Source: Nephrocerus scutellatus (taxonomy: Eukaryota; Arthropoda; Insecta; Diptera; Pipunculidae). Taken from it: DNA of 64,000 bases. Shown piece after piece: positions 29,491 through 40,385 of the stretch (position 1 is its first letter; every line of letters starts with the position of its first letter). Below the pieces are notes generated by a model. The model worked only from the letters and a program-made list of their open reading frames with translations, searched no databases and was not told the origin of the DNA. The stretch lies in contig OX352762.1 in assembly GCA_947095585.1 (NCBI GenBank), positions 43,076,537 to 43,140,536 on the forward strand, written 5' to 3'. A program made the position numbers and the translations under genes.

Positions 29491-29649
29491 AATACAAAAT
29501 CAAATACTAATGCAATGTTGAACTAGAAAGATTTTTTATTTCTTTAAAACTTATCTGTTTTCAGCACATTGAGCACATGTAGGTTAGTTGCTTCTACGGT
29601 TGCAGTAGATTTATAAAAATAGTTTTGATAGTAATAACAATATAGAATA
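29491..29649. other. AT-rich intervening DNA
   Basis: AT-rich sequence between the D LTR fragment and element G. I see no gene or repeat boundary in it. Confidence 0.5.
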
Positions 29650-29651
29650 TA

Positions 29652-30562
29652 AAGGGTTATCCATTTTGCGGTTTCAAAAGTAAACGTAAATAAAACACAG
29701 ATAAAATATTTTTTATCATGATATTTCTTTTTTATTATAAAGTTTGAACGTTGACATTATGTGTGAAACACTACATCATTTAAATGACCACCACGCGAAT
29801 TGTTGCAAGCATCAATTCTTTTGAGGTAATTTTTGACCACTTTTTGACACATATTGGGCGGTATCTCAGCCATAACTTGACGAATATTAGTTTTTAAGTG
29901 CTCAAGGGTTAAAGGTTTATCTACATAAACACGGTCTTTCGCGTAGCCCCACAAAAAAAGTCAAGCGGTGTCAAATCGCATGATCTTGGTGGCCAGTTGA
30001 TATCGCCGCGACGAGAAATTACGCGGCCAGGAAATGACTCTTGCAATAAAGCCATATTCGCTCGAGTTGTGTGGCATGTGGCACCGTCTTGTTGAAACCA
30101 CATATTTTCTAAGTCGTATCCTTCAATAGCAGGAAGAAATATGTCGGTTAGCATATGACCATAAACCATAAACGACGAGGAATCGACACATTCGGGTCTT
30201 CGGCAACACTTTCACTTACAGCAGCGATATTTTCAGTGGTACGAGCGAAACGATGATGCACAGGCCTTACAATATCTGTAACCGATCCAGTCTCTTCTAA
30301 TTTCTTCACAATTTTGCCAATTGCTTGCGTAGTTGGACGATTATGTAAACCATAATCTCCTCTTAAAGCACGATATGTGGCTGTGGCAGAATCACCATTT
30401 TTGTAGTAGGTTTTTACAATTTTCTAGCGTTGTGCGATAGTTAAGCGATCCATTTTCGTAAATGTCAGACTTTCAACTGAAAAAAAAATTGTTTTAACAA
30501 CTTAGTTTGACAGATGTCGAATTCCAGCCCTATACTTTTGAAACCGCGAAATGGATAATCCT
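29652..30562 (-). mobile_element. Element G: internally deleted mariner-family transposon
   Basis: The inverted ends are about 30 bp (AAGGRTTATCCATTTYGCGG and TTTCAAAAGTA). They lie at 29652-29682 and 30532-30562 and are flanked by TA at 29650-29651 and 30563-30564, the IS630/Tc1/mariner target. Total length is 911 bp against ~1.3 kb for a complete relative; the loss is inside the transposase. Terminal identity is high. Confidence 0.9.
29757..30453 (-). pseudogene. mariner-type transposase with central deletion
   Basis: ATG at 30453-30451 starts MDRLTIAQR with a TAG just after it. The DNA-binding helix-turn-helix part (to about 30185) has RPTTQAIGKIVKKLEETG and SVAEDPNVSIPRR. It then jumps directly to the catalytic half at about 30170: WFQQDGATCHT carries the second catalytic Asp, and RSCDLTPLDFF near 29970 the third. 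Roughly 150 residues with the first catalytic Asp are missing. A frameshift near 29945 separates the end (DRVYVDKPLTLEHLKTNIRQ and DACNNSRGGHL near 29800). Clearly a defective copy. Confidence 0.85.
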
Positions 30563-30842
30563 TTAGTTCAGTGTGGCGTTTAGCGTGGCGCAAGTGGCGA
30601 ATAATCCCCTATATTAAATTATTATTTTTTTTGAATTTTTTTTTTAAATTTTTTTTTATATTTTTGTATGGATTTTGTTTAAATTTTTTTGCAATTACAA
30701 AACACAGGGCGTATCTCCAGTATAGGTTTTACAGCCACGCCCCCGCCTCCGACCACCACCCACCACCAAACAAATGTGGGTGGGGTGTTCCGCAAACGGC
30801 CCCTTTAGATGGGAGGGGCATCCAAAGTTTTAAGTTTTTTTT

Positions 30843-31290
30843 TAGCCCAAGTTTAACGGATGCTGGATCAATTTGTATTTGGTTTATGTGCAGTTTCATA
30901 TAATTGAGTGGTATTTCATATAATTGAGTTTTTCCCATACAAAAACAGGTGTTCTATAGCAACCTCCATTATAGGTATTTCGAGATTTGGTCTTTCGGAG
31001 ATACCTCCGATGAAAGCTCCAACTGAGCAGATTTTGAAAATCGCCTTCTTGTTTTCCGGAAACGCCCCTTTAGGTAGGAGGGCCATAAAACTATATGAAA
31101 CTTAATTATATAAAACTGCACATAAACCAAAAACAAATTAATCCATATCCAATCTAAATATAAAATTGAGCGCTGTGTATTTTATAGTGTTTCCATAATT
31201 TACAATAACGCCTTTTAAATGGAAAAACTCCTATTTAAATTAATTGAGCGCATTGTATTTTACAGTGTGTGCATAATTTACAAAAAATTT
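30843..31290. repeat. Truncated first core of the array
   Basis: This core lacks its left inverted arm (the T-run at 30832-30842 joins directly to GCCCAAGTTTAACGG) and stops inside the second ~80-bp subrepeat (TTTACAAAAAATTTC at 31277). There it fuses to CATAATAATAAAAAGTC, the left flank of the next core. It marks a decayed array edge. Confidence 0.7.
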
Positions 31291-32172
31291 CATAATAATA
31301 AAAAGTCAAGGAGGGGGCGGGGCAAAGTGGGCTGGGTAAGTGTTGGTGTCAAATGAAAGGTAAAAACTAACTCTACACAGCCGTACTATATTTATATGCG
31401 TGGCCCAAGTTTAACGGATGCTGGATCAATTTGTATTTGGTTTATGTGCAGTTTCATATAATTGAGTGGTATTTCATATAATTGAGTTTTTCCCATACAA
31501 TAACAGGTGTTCTATAGCAAACTCCATTATAGGTATTTCGAGATTTGGTCTTTCGGAGATACCTCCCATGAAAGCTCCAACTGAGCAGATTTTGACATCG
31601 CCATCTTGTTTTCCGGAAACGCCCCTTTAGGTAGGAGGGCCTTAAAACTATATGAAACTTAATTATATAAACTGCACATAAACCAAAAACAAATTAATCC
31701 ATATCCAATCTAAATATAAAATTGATCGCTTTGTATTTTATAGTGTTTCCATAATTTACAATAACGCCTTTTAAATGGAAAAACTCCTATTTAAATTCAT
31801 TGAGCGCACTGTATTTTACAGTCTGTGCATAATTTACAAAAACGCCTTTTAAAAGGAAAAACTCATATCTAAGTATAAATGAATTGAGCGCAAAATATCT
31901 TACTTTGTCCATAATTTTCGAGCACGTTTTTTAAAATAAAAAAATGATTTCTAAATTTAAACCAATTGAGCAATGAAATCCCATCATCGCCTCTTTTTGT
32001 ATGAAAAATATGAAACGAGTATATTTTGATGTAGCTTCCGTTTAAATATGGCATGGCTGTGTAGACATAATTTTCACCTTTCATTTGGTACCTATACTTT
32101 GGACCCGCCCACTTTTACGAACGCCCTACTACTACTACTACTGACAAGCATGGTTCGATTGTCCCATTTTTA

Positions 32173-32714
32173 AATTCTCTATATTAACTTCACTTGCCCG
32201 TGGCTGGCTGGCTGGCTGGCTGGCCAAATCTTGTGATCAATTTTTAACCCACTTCCTACAGCCCGATTTTATTGTAATTTTGCACACATGTATATCTCCC
32301 AAGACAACACTTTCTATTAAAATTTGCCGCATGCATGACATGCCGCATGCCGCGGGGTCGGGGGGCTCTCATACAAATATTTTACAAAATTTACCCGATT
32401 TTCTTTAAATTTTGTACACATGTGTGTCTTCGATGGAAAACACTTTGGAGCGATCGGCCCTTTGGGGACCCCAATATACAATTTTTAAATATCGCTATAT
32501 CGCATCAGATCACGGCAAAGTCTGAGCTCTGTGCTTTGTGAGCAGCGCTGTTCGCTGCCGCTGCGTCATTTGTGAATGTTTTTGCCACAAAACGAGCACG
32601 CAGTGTGTGTGTGTGTGTGTGTATCCCCGATTAGAGAATTTACAAGAAAAATTTTAATTTTTATGGGTTGTTTTTTTAAATTCTTTATATTAACTTCGCG
32701 TGCACGTGGCTGGT

Positions 32715-32766
<52 letters not shown>

Positions 32767-33700
32767 CAAATCCTGTGATCAATTTTTAACCCACTTCCTA
32801 CAGCCCGATTTTTATAGAAATTTTGCACACATGTATATCTCCCAAGACAACACTTTCTATTAAAATTTGCCGCATGCATGACATGCCGCATGCCGCGGGG
32901 TCGGGGGGCTCTCATACAAATATTTTACAAAATTTACCCGATTTTCTTTAAATTTTGTACACATGTGTGTCTTCGATGGAAAACACTTTTTGTAAAAATT
33001 TGGAGCGATCGGCCCCTTGGGGACCCCAATATACAATTTTTAAATATCGCTATATCGCATCAGATCACGGCAAAGTCTGAGCTCTGTGCTTTGTGAGCAG
33101 CGCTGTTCGCTGCCGCTGCGTCATTTGTGAATGATTTTGCCACAAAACGAGCACGCAGTGTGTGTGTGTGTGTGTGTATCCCCGATTAGAGAATTTACAA
33201 GAAAAATTTTAATTTTATGGGTTGTTTTTTTAAATTCTTTATATTAACTTCGCGTGCACGTGGCTGGTTGGCTGGCTGGCTGGTCAGATTTTCTGATCAA
33301 TTTTTAGCCCTCTTCCAATGGCCCGATTTTATTGAAATTTTGCACACATGTATATTTTCGGTGACAATAGTTTCTATTGAAATTTGAGGCCCCTCGGACC
33401 TTGGGTTCGGGGGGCTCCCATACAAATATTTTACAAAATTTACCCGATTTTCTTTAAATTTTGTACACATGTGTGTCTTCGATGGAAAACACTTTTTGTA
33501 AAAATTTGGAGCGATCGGCCCCTTGGGGACCCCAACATACAATTTTTAAATATCGCTATATCGCATCAGATCACGGCAAAGACTGAGCTCTGTGCTTTGT
33601 GAGCAGCGCTGTTCGCTGCCGCTGCGTCATTTGGTGTGTGTGTGTGTGTATCTCCGATTAGAGAATCTACAAGATAAATTTTAATTTTTATGGGTTGTTT
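32173..33700. repeat. Three M modules in a row without cores
   Basis: M modules at about 32173, 32679 and 33232 follow each other at ~510-550-bp spacing. The first two have an unusual insertion, GCCGCATGCATGACATGCC, where others read GAGGCCCCTCGG, so those two are sister copies. (GGCT)n lengths differ: about 4, 12 and 4 units. A similar run of three occurs at 51234-52740. Confidence 0.8.
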
Positions 33701-34036
33701 TTTTTAAATTTTTTTTAAAAATTTTTTTTTATATTTTTGTATGGATTTTGGTTAAATTTTTTTGCAATTACAAAACACAGGGCGTATCTTCAGTATAGGT
33801 TTTACGGCCACGTGGGTGAGGTGTTCCGCAAACGGCCCCTTTAGATGGGAGGGGCATCCAAAGTTTTAAGTTTTTTTTTTAGAAAAATGCCTTTTTCCAA
33901 GTACTTTGAAGGAGTTTTTGGGGTTAATTGGTACTAAATGATAAGTAATAAAAATACGTTTCATTTAAAAAAAAATCTCCACCCCCTCCCCCTTCGACAG
34001 AGTCACAATAATAAAAAGTCAAGGAGGGGGCGGGGC

Positions 34037-34830
34037 AAAGTGGGCTGGGTAAGTGTTGGTGTCAAATGAAAGGTAAAAACTAACTCTACACAGCCGTACT
34101 ATATTTATATGCGTGGCCCAAGTTTAACGGATGCTGGATCAATTTGTATTTGGTTTATGTGCAGTTTCATATAATTGAGTGGTATTTCATATAATTGAGT
34201 TTTTCCCATACAAAAACAGGTGTTCTATAGCAAACTCCATTATAGGTATTTCGAGATTTGGTCTTTCGGAGATACCTCCCATGAAAGCTCCAACTGAGCA
34301 GATTTTGAAAATCGCCATCTTGTTTTCCGGAAACGCCCCTTTAGGTAGGAGGGCCTTAAAACTATATGAAACTTAATTATATAAAACTGCACATAAACCA
34401 AAAACAAATTAATCCATATCCAATCTAAATATAAAATTGATCGCTGTGTATTTTATAGTGTTTCCATAATTTACAATAACGCCTTTTAAATGGAAAAACT
34501 CCTATTTAAATTCATTGAGCGCACTGTATTTTACAGTCTGTGCATAATTTACAAAAACGCCTTTTAAAAGGAAAAACTCATATCTAAGTATAAATGAATT
34601 GAGCGCAAAATATCTTACTTTGTCCATAATTTTCGAGCACGTTTTTTAAAATAAAAAACTGATTTCTAAATTTAAACCAATTGAGCAATGAAATCCCATA
34701 ATCGCCTCTTTTTGTATGAAAAATATGAAACGAGTATATTTTGATGTAGCTTCCGTTTAAATATGGCATGGCTGTGTAGACATAATTTTCACCTTTCATT
34801 TGGTACCTATACTTTGGACCCGCCCACTTT
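34037..34830. repeat. Representative core (module K) with nested inverted repeats
   Basis: Outer arms: 34037-34113 (AAAGTGGGCTGGGTAAGTG ... CACAGCCGTACTATATT) pairs with 34753-34830 (...ATGGCTGTGTAGACATAA ... GACCCGCCCACTTT), ~77 bp at roughly 70% identity. Inner arms: 34136-34190 (GGATCAATTTGTATTTGG ...) pairs with 34366-34415 (... CCAAAAACAAATTAATCC), about 50 bp and more similar. Between 34436 and 34690 are three to four direct subrepeats starting ATTGAGCGC at 34436 (ATTGATCGC), 34514, 34598 and 34680, period 78-84 bp. The right arm is followed by a (CTA)n tract. No ORF of coding quality. The layout resembles a fold-back or long-TIR MITE captured in a satellite. Confidence 0.75.
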
Positions 34831-35024
34831 TACGAACGCCCTACTACTACTACTACTACTGACAAGCATGGTTCGATTGTCCCATTTTTATTGATCATTT
34901 TCATTGATTCTTACCCATATTACATTGAATTTATTACCAATTAACACCAAAATCTCCATCAAATAACTTAGAAAAATGCCGGAATCTTTTAGTAAATGTA
35001 TATTAAATTATTATTTTTAAATTC

Positions 35025-35470
35025 TCTATATTAACTTCGCGTGCACGTGGCTGGTTGGCTGGCTGGCTGGCTGGCTGGTCAGATTTTCTGATCAATTTTT
35101 AGCCCACTTCCAATGGCCCGATTTTATTGAAATTTTGCACACATGTATATTTCCGGTGACAATAGTTTCTATTGAAATTTGAGGCCCCTCGGACCTCGGG
35201 TTCGGGGGGCTCCCATACAAATATTTTACAAAATTTACCCGATTTTCTTTAAATGTTGTACACATGTGCGTCTTCGATGGAAAACACTTTTTGTAAAAAT
35301 TTGGAGCGATCGGCCCCTTGGGGACCCCAACATAAAAATTTTTAAATATCGCTATATCGCATCAGATCACGGCAAAGTCTGAGCTCTGTGCTTTGTGAGC
35401 AGCGCTGTTCGCTGCCGCTGCGTCATTTGGTGTGTGTGTGTGTGTATCTCCGATTAGAGAATCTACAAGA
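35025..35470. repeat. Representative M module: (GGCT)n, ~120-bp dimer, (TG)n
   Basis: After the GGCT microsatellite (35048-35078) come two related segments. One starts CCCGATTTTATTGAAATTTTG (about 35118), the other CCCGATTTTCTTTAAATGTTG (about 35238), ~120 bp apart. They share the order CCCGATTTT..AAATTTTG.ACACATGTGT ... AAAATTTGGAGC/AAATTTGAGGCC ... CGG. Then follow ATATCGCATCAGATCACGGC, GCAGCGCTGTTCGCTGCC and a (TG)n tract. The half-to-half similarity indicates an old internal duplication. Confidence 0.75.
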
Positions 35471-38400
35471 AAAATTTTAATTTTTATGGGTTGTTTTTTT
35501 AAAATTTTTTTTATATTTTTGTATGGATTTTGTTTAAATTTTTTTGCAATTACAAAACACAGGGCGTATCTTCAGTATAGGTTTTACGGCCACGCCCCCG
35601 CCTCCGACCACCACCCACCGCCAAACAAATGTGGGTGAGGTGTTCCGCAAACGGCCCCTTTAGATGGGAGGGGCATCCAAAGTTTTAAGTTTTTTTTTAG
35701 AAAAATACCTTTTTCCAAGTACTTTGAAGGAGTTTTTGGGGTTAATTGGTACTAAATGATAAGTAATAAAAATACGTTTCATTTAAAAAAAAATCTCCAC
35801 CCCCTCCCCCTTCGACAGAGTCATAATAATAAAAAGTCAAGGAGGGGGCGGGGCAAAGTGGGCTGGGTAAGTGTTGGTGTCAAATGAAAGGTAAAAACTA
35901 ACTCTACACAGCCGTACTATATTTATATGCGTGGCCCAAGTTTAACGGATGCTGGATCAATTTGTATTTGGTTTATGTGCAGTTTCATATAATTGAGTGG
36001 TATTTCATATAATTGAGTTTTTCCCATACAAAAACAGGTGTTCTATAGCAAACTCCATTATAGGTATTTCGAGATTTGGTCTTTCGGAGATACCTCCCAT
36101 GAAAGCTCCAACTGAGCAGATTTTAAAAATCGCCATCTTGTTTTCCGGAAACGCCCCTTTAGGTAGGAGGGCCTTAAAACTATATGAAACTTAATTATAT
36201 AAAACTGCACTTAAACCAAAAACTAATTAATCCATATCCAATCTAAATATAAAATTGATCGCTGTGTATTTTATAGTGTTTCCATAATTTACAATAACGC
36301 CTTTTAAATGGAAAAACTCCTATTTAAATTCATTGAGCGCACTGTATTTTACAGTCTGTGTATAATTTACAAAAACGCCTTTTAAAAGGAAAAACTCATA
36401 TCTAAGTATAAATGAATTGAGCGCAAAATATCTTACTTTGTCCATAATTTTCGAGCACGTTTTTTAAAATAAAAAACTGATTTCTAAATTTAAACCAATT
36501 GAGCAATGAAATCCCATCATCGCCTCTTTTTGTATGAAAAATATGAAACGAGTATATTTTGATGTAGCTTCCGTTTAAATATGGCATGGCTGTGTAGACA
36601 TAATTTTCACCTTTCATTTGGTACCTATACTTTGGACCCGCCCACTTTTACGAACGCCCTACTACTACTACTACTGACAAGCATGGTTCGATTGTCCCAT
36701 TTTTATTGATCATTTTCATTGATTCTTACCCATATTACATTGAATTTATTACCAATTAACACCAAAATCTCCATCAAATAACTTAGAAAAATGCCGGAAT
36801 CTTTTAGTAAATGTATATTAAATTATTATTTTTAAATTCTCTATATTAACTTCGCGTGCACGTGGCTGGTTGGCTGGCTGGCTGGCTGGCTGGTCAGATT
36901 TTCTGATAAATTTTTAGCCCACTTCCAATGGCCCGATTTTATTGAAATTTTGCACACATGTATATTTCCGGTGTTTCTCTTGAAATTTGAGGCCCCTCGG
37001 ACCTCGGTTCGTGGGGCTCCCATACAAATATTTTACAAAATTTACCCGATTTTCTTTAAATTTTGTACACATGTGTGTTTTCGATGGAAAACACTTTTTG
37101 TAAAAATTTGGAGCGATCGGCCCCTTGGGGACCCCAACATACAATTTTTAAATATCGCTATATCGCATCAGATCACGGCAAAGTCTGAGCTCTGTTCTTT
37201 GTGAGCAGCGCTGTTGGCTGCCGCTGCGTCATTTGGTGTGTGTGTGTGTGTATCTCCGATTAGAGAATCTACAAGAAAAATTTTAATTTTTATGGGTTGT
37301 TTTTTTAAAAAAAATTTTTATATTTTTGTATGGAATTTGTTTAAATTTTTTTGCAATTACAAAACACAGGGCGTATCTTCAGTATAGGTTTTACGGCCAC
37401 GCCCCCGCCTTCGACCACCACCCACCGCCAAACAAATGTGGGTGAGGTGTTCCCCAAACGGCCCCTTTAGATGGGAGGGGCATCCAAAGTTTTAAGTTTT
37501 TTTTTAGAAAAATGCCTTTTTCCAAGTACTTTGAAGGAGTTTTTGGGGTTAATTGGTACTAAATGATAAGTAATAAAAATACGTTTCATTTAAAAAAAAA
37601 TCTCCACCCACTCCCCCTTCGACAGAGTCATAATAATAAAAAGTCAAGGAGGGGGCGGGGCAAAGTGGGCTGGGTAAGTGTTGGTGTCAAATAAAAGGTA
37701 AAAACTAACTCTACACAGCCGTACTATATTTATATGCGTGGCCCAAGTTTAACGGATGCTGGATCAATTTGTATTTGGTTTATGTGCAGTTTCATATAAT
37801 TGAGTGGTATTTCATATAATTGAGTTTTTCCCATACAATAACAGGTGTTCTATAGCAAACTCCATTATAGGTATTTCGAGATTTGGTCTTTCGGAGATAC
37901 CTCCCATGAAAGCTCCAACTGAGCAGATTTTGACATCGCCATCTTGTTTTCCGGAAACGCCCCTTTAGGTAGGAGGGCCTTAAAACTATATGAAACTTAA
38001 TTATATAAAACTGCACATAAACCAAAAACAAATTAATCCATATCCAATCTAAATATAAAATTGATCGCTGTGTATTTTATAGTGTTTCCATAATTTACAA
38101 TATCGTCTTTTAAATGGAAAAACTCCTATTTAAATTCATTGAGCGCACTGTATTTTACAGTCTGTGCATAATTTACAAAAACGCCTTTTAAAAGGAAAAA
38201 CTCATATCTAAGTATAAATGAATTGAGCGCATAATATCTTACTTTGTCCATAATTTTCGAGCACGTTTTTTAAAATAAAAAACTGATTTCTAAATTTAAA
38301 CCAATTGAGCAATGAAATCCCATCATCGCCTCTTTTTGTATGAAAAATATGAAACGAGTATATTTTGATGTAGCTTCCGTTTAAATATGGCATGGCTGTG

Positions 38401-38536
38401 TAGACTTAATTTTCACCTTTCATTTGGTACCTATACTTTGGACCCGCCCACTTTTACGAACGCCCTACTACTACTACTGACAAGCATGGTTCGATTGTCC
38501 CATTTTTAAATTCTCTATATTAACTTCACTTGCCCG

Positions 38537-38572
<36 letters not shown>

Positions 38573-38674
38573 TGGCTGGCTGGCTGGCCAAATCTTTTGA
38601 TCAATTTTTAACCCACTTCCTACAGCCCGATTTTATTGAAATTTTGTACACATGTATATCTCCCAAGACAACAC

Positions 38675-39050
38675 TTTCTATTAAATTTTGAGGCCCCTCG
38701 GGCTGCGGGGTCGGGGGGCTCCCAAACAAAAATTTTAAAAAATTTACCCGATTTTCTTCAAATTTTACACACATGTGTATACCCAATAAACAATACTTTT
38801 TCGAAAATTTGGTAGTGATCGGGTCCCGGGTTCGGCCGCAAGGCCCTTATACATTTTTTAAATATCTGTACTGGCATCAGATATTCGTCGCCCTTTATGG
38901 ACTGTGTGCGGTGTGTGCTGCGCAGTCGGCTGCGCTGCATGGTTTTGGTGGTGGAGAGAGAGAGAGTAATCTTAGCTCACGCACAAATGAACCCAGCAAA
39001 TGAAACGAGACATACATGTTTTATGCTTACTTCAACTTACATTTTTATTT
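38675..39050. repeat. Variant M module with GA tract
   Basis: Here the second dimer half is a distinct type (ACCCGATTTTCTTCAAATTTTACACACATGTGTATACCC) followed by GGTTCGGCCGCAAGGCCC, a short GAGAGAGA run (38956) and CTTAGCTCACGCAC. The same variant recurs near 43560, 57790, 60490 and 62770, so it is a third dimer subtype. Confidence 0.7.
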
Positions 39051-39770
39051 ACTGAATTTTATTTTTATTGATGTCGTTTTTTGTTGTCGATATCAACTTA
39101 CAGATAGAACAACAAGTTTTCGCAATATTCTGTCATTTCGCGTTTTCATAAATTAGTTCAGAGCAGTCAAAGAGTTCTCAAGATAAATGTTCGTGTTTCT
39201 TATTTGCTCAGAGTATGAGCGTGCTCTAAGTGCTCAGAATAAAATGATCTGAGCTTTTTCAATTTTAACATCTGATGTCAAATGTTTGTTTCGATGATTT
39301 TCTCCTACAATAAAAAAAAATGGCCCAGGATCGAGGGGCTCCCATATCAATTTCTGCGATTAGAGAATTTAGATGAAAAATTTTAATTTTTATGGGTTGT
39401 TTTTTTTATTTACTGAATTGTATTTTTATTGATGTCGTTTTTTTTGTTGTCGATATCAACTTACAGATAGAACAACAAGTTTTCACAATATTCTGTCATT
39501 TCGCGTTTTCATAAATTAGTTCAGAGCAGTCAAAGAGTTCTCAAGATAACTGCTCGTGTTTCTTATTTGCTCAGAGTATGAGCGTGCTCTACGTGCTCAG
39601 AATAAAATGATCTGAGCATTTTCAATTTTAACATCTGATGTCAAATGTCTGTTTCGATGATTTTCTCCTACAATAAAAATAAAATGGCCCAGGATCGAGG
39701 GGCTCCCAATCAATTTCTGCGATTAGAGAATTTAGATGAAAAATTTTAATTTTTATGGGTTGTTTTTTTA
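39050..39770. repeat. 361-bp tandem duplication inside the array
   Basis: Two copies start TACTGAATT at 39050 and 39411. Each has GATGTCGTTTTTTGTTGTCG, GCTCAGAGTATGAGCGTGC, GATCTGAGC and GGCCCAGGATCGAGGGGC. The pair is repeated at about 43933-44655 in the second higher-order unit, while only one copy is present near 58140-58500. Confidence 0.85.
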
Positions 39771-40385
39771 TTCATCATTTCATTGATTCTTACCCATATT
39801 ACATTGAATTTATTACCAATTAACAGCAAAATCTCCATCAAATAACTTAGAAAAATGCCGGAATCTTTTAGTAAATGTATATTAAATTTTTTTTTTTAAA
39901 TTCTCTATATTAACTTCGCGTGCACGTGGCTGGTTGGCTGGCTGGCTGGCTGGTCAGATTTTCTGATCAATTTTTAGCCCACTTCCAATGGCCCGATTTT
40001 ATTGAAATTTTGCACACATGTATATTTCCGGTGACAATAGTTTCTATTGAAATTTGAGGCCCCTCGGACCTCTGGTTCGGGGAGCTCCCATACAAATATT
40101 TTACAAAATTTACCCGATTTTCTTTAAATTTTGTACACATGTGTGTCTTCGATGGAAAACACTTTTTGTAAAAATTTGGAGCGATCGGCCCCTTGGGGAC
40201 CCCAACATACAATTTTTAAATATCGCTATATCGCATCAGATCACGGCAAAGTCTGAGCTCTGTGCTTTGTGAGCAGCGCTGTTCGTTGCCGCTGCGTCAT
40301 TTGGTGTGTGTGTGTGTATCTCCGATTAGAGAATCTACAAGAAAAATTTTAATTTTTATGGGTTGTTTTTTTAAATTTTTTTTAA

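Larger units (their letters stand above)
35490..40385. repeat. Higher-order unit, copy 1 (~4.88 kb)
   Basis: Contains two cores, three M modules and the 361-bp duplicated block. It is followed by a second copy at a constant offset of 4883 bp (4891 after a GGCT length change). Private variants shared by both copies: CCGGTGTTTCTCTTG in the M module at 36968 and 41851, GATAAATTTTTAGCCC at 36905 and 41788, and the long variant M module at 38509 and 43390. Confidence 0.85.

Noticed and set aside
32697..32765. Gln/Pro/Ala/Ser repeat peptide (QPASQPASQP) on the minus strand
   Set aside because: Direct translation of the (GGCT)n microsatellite.
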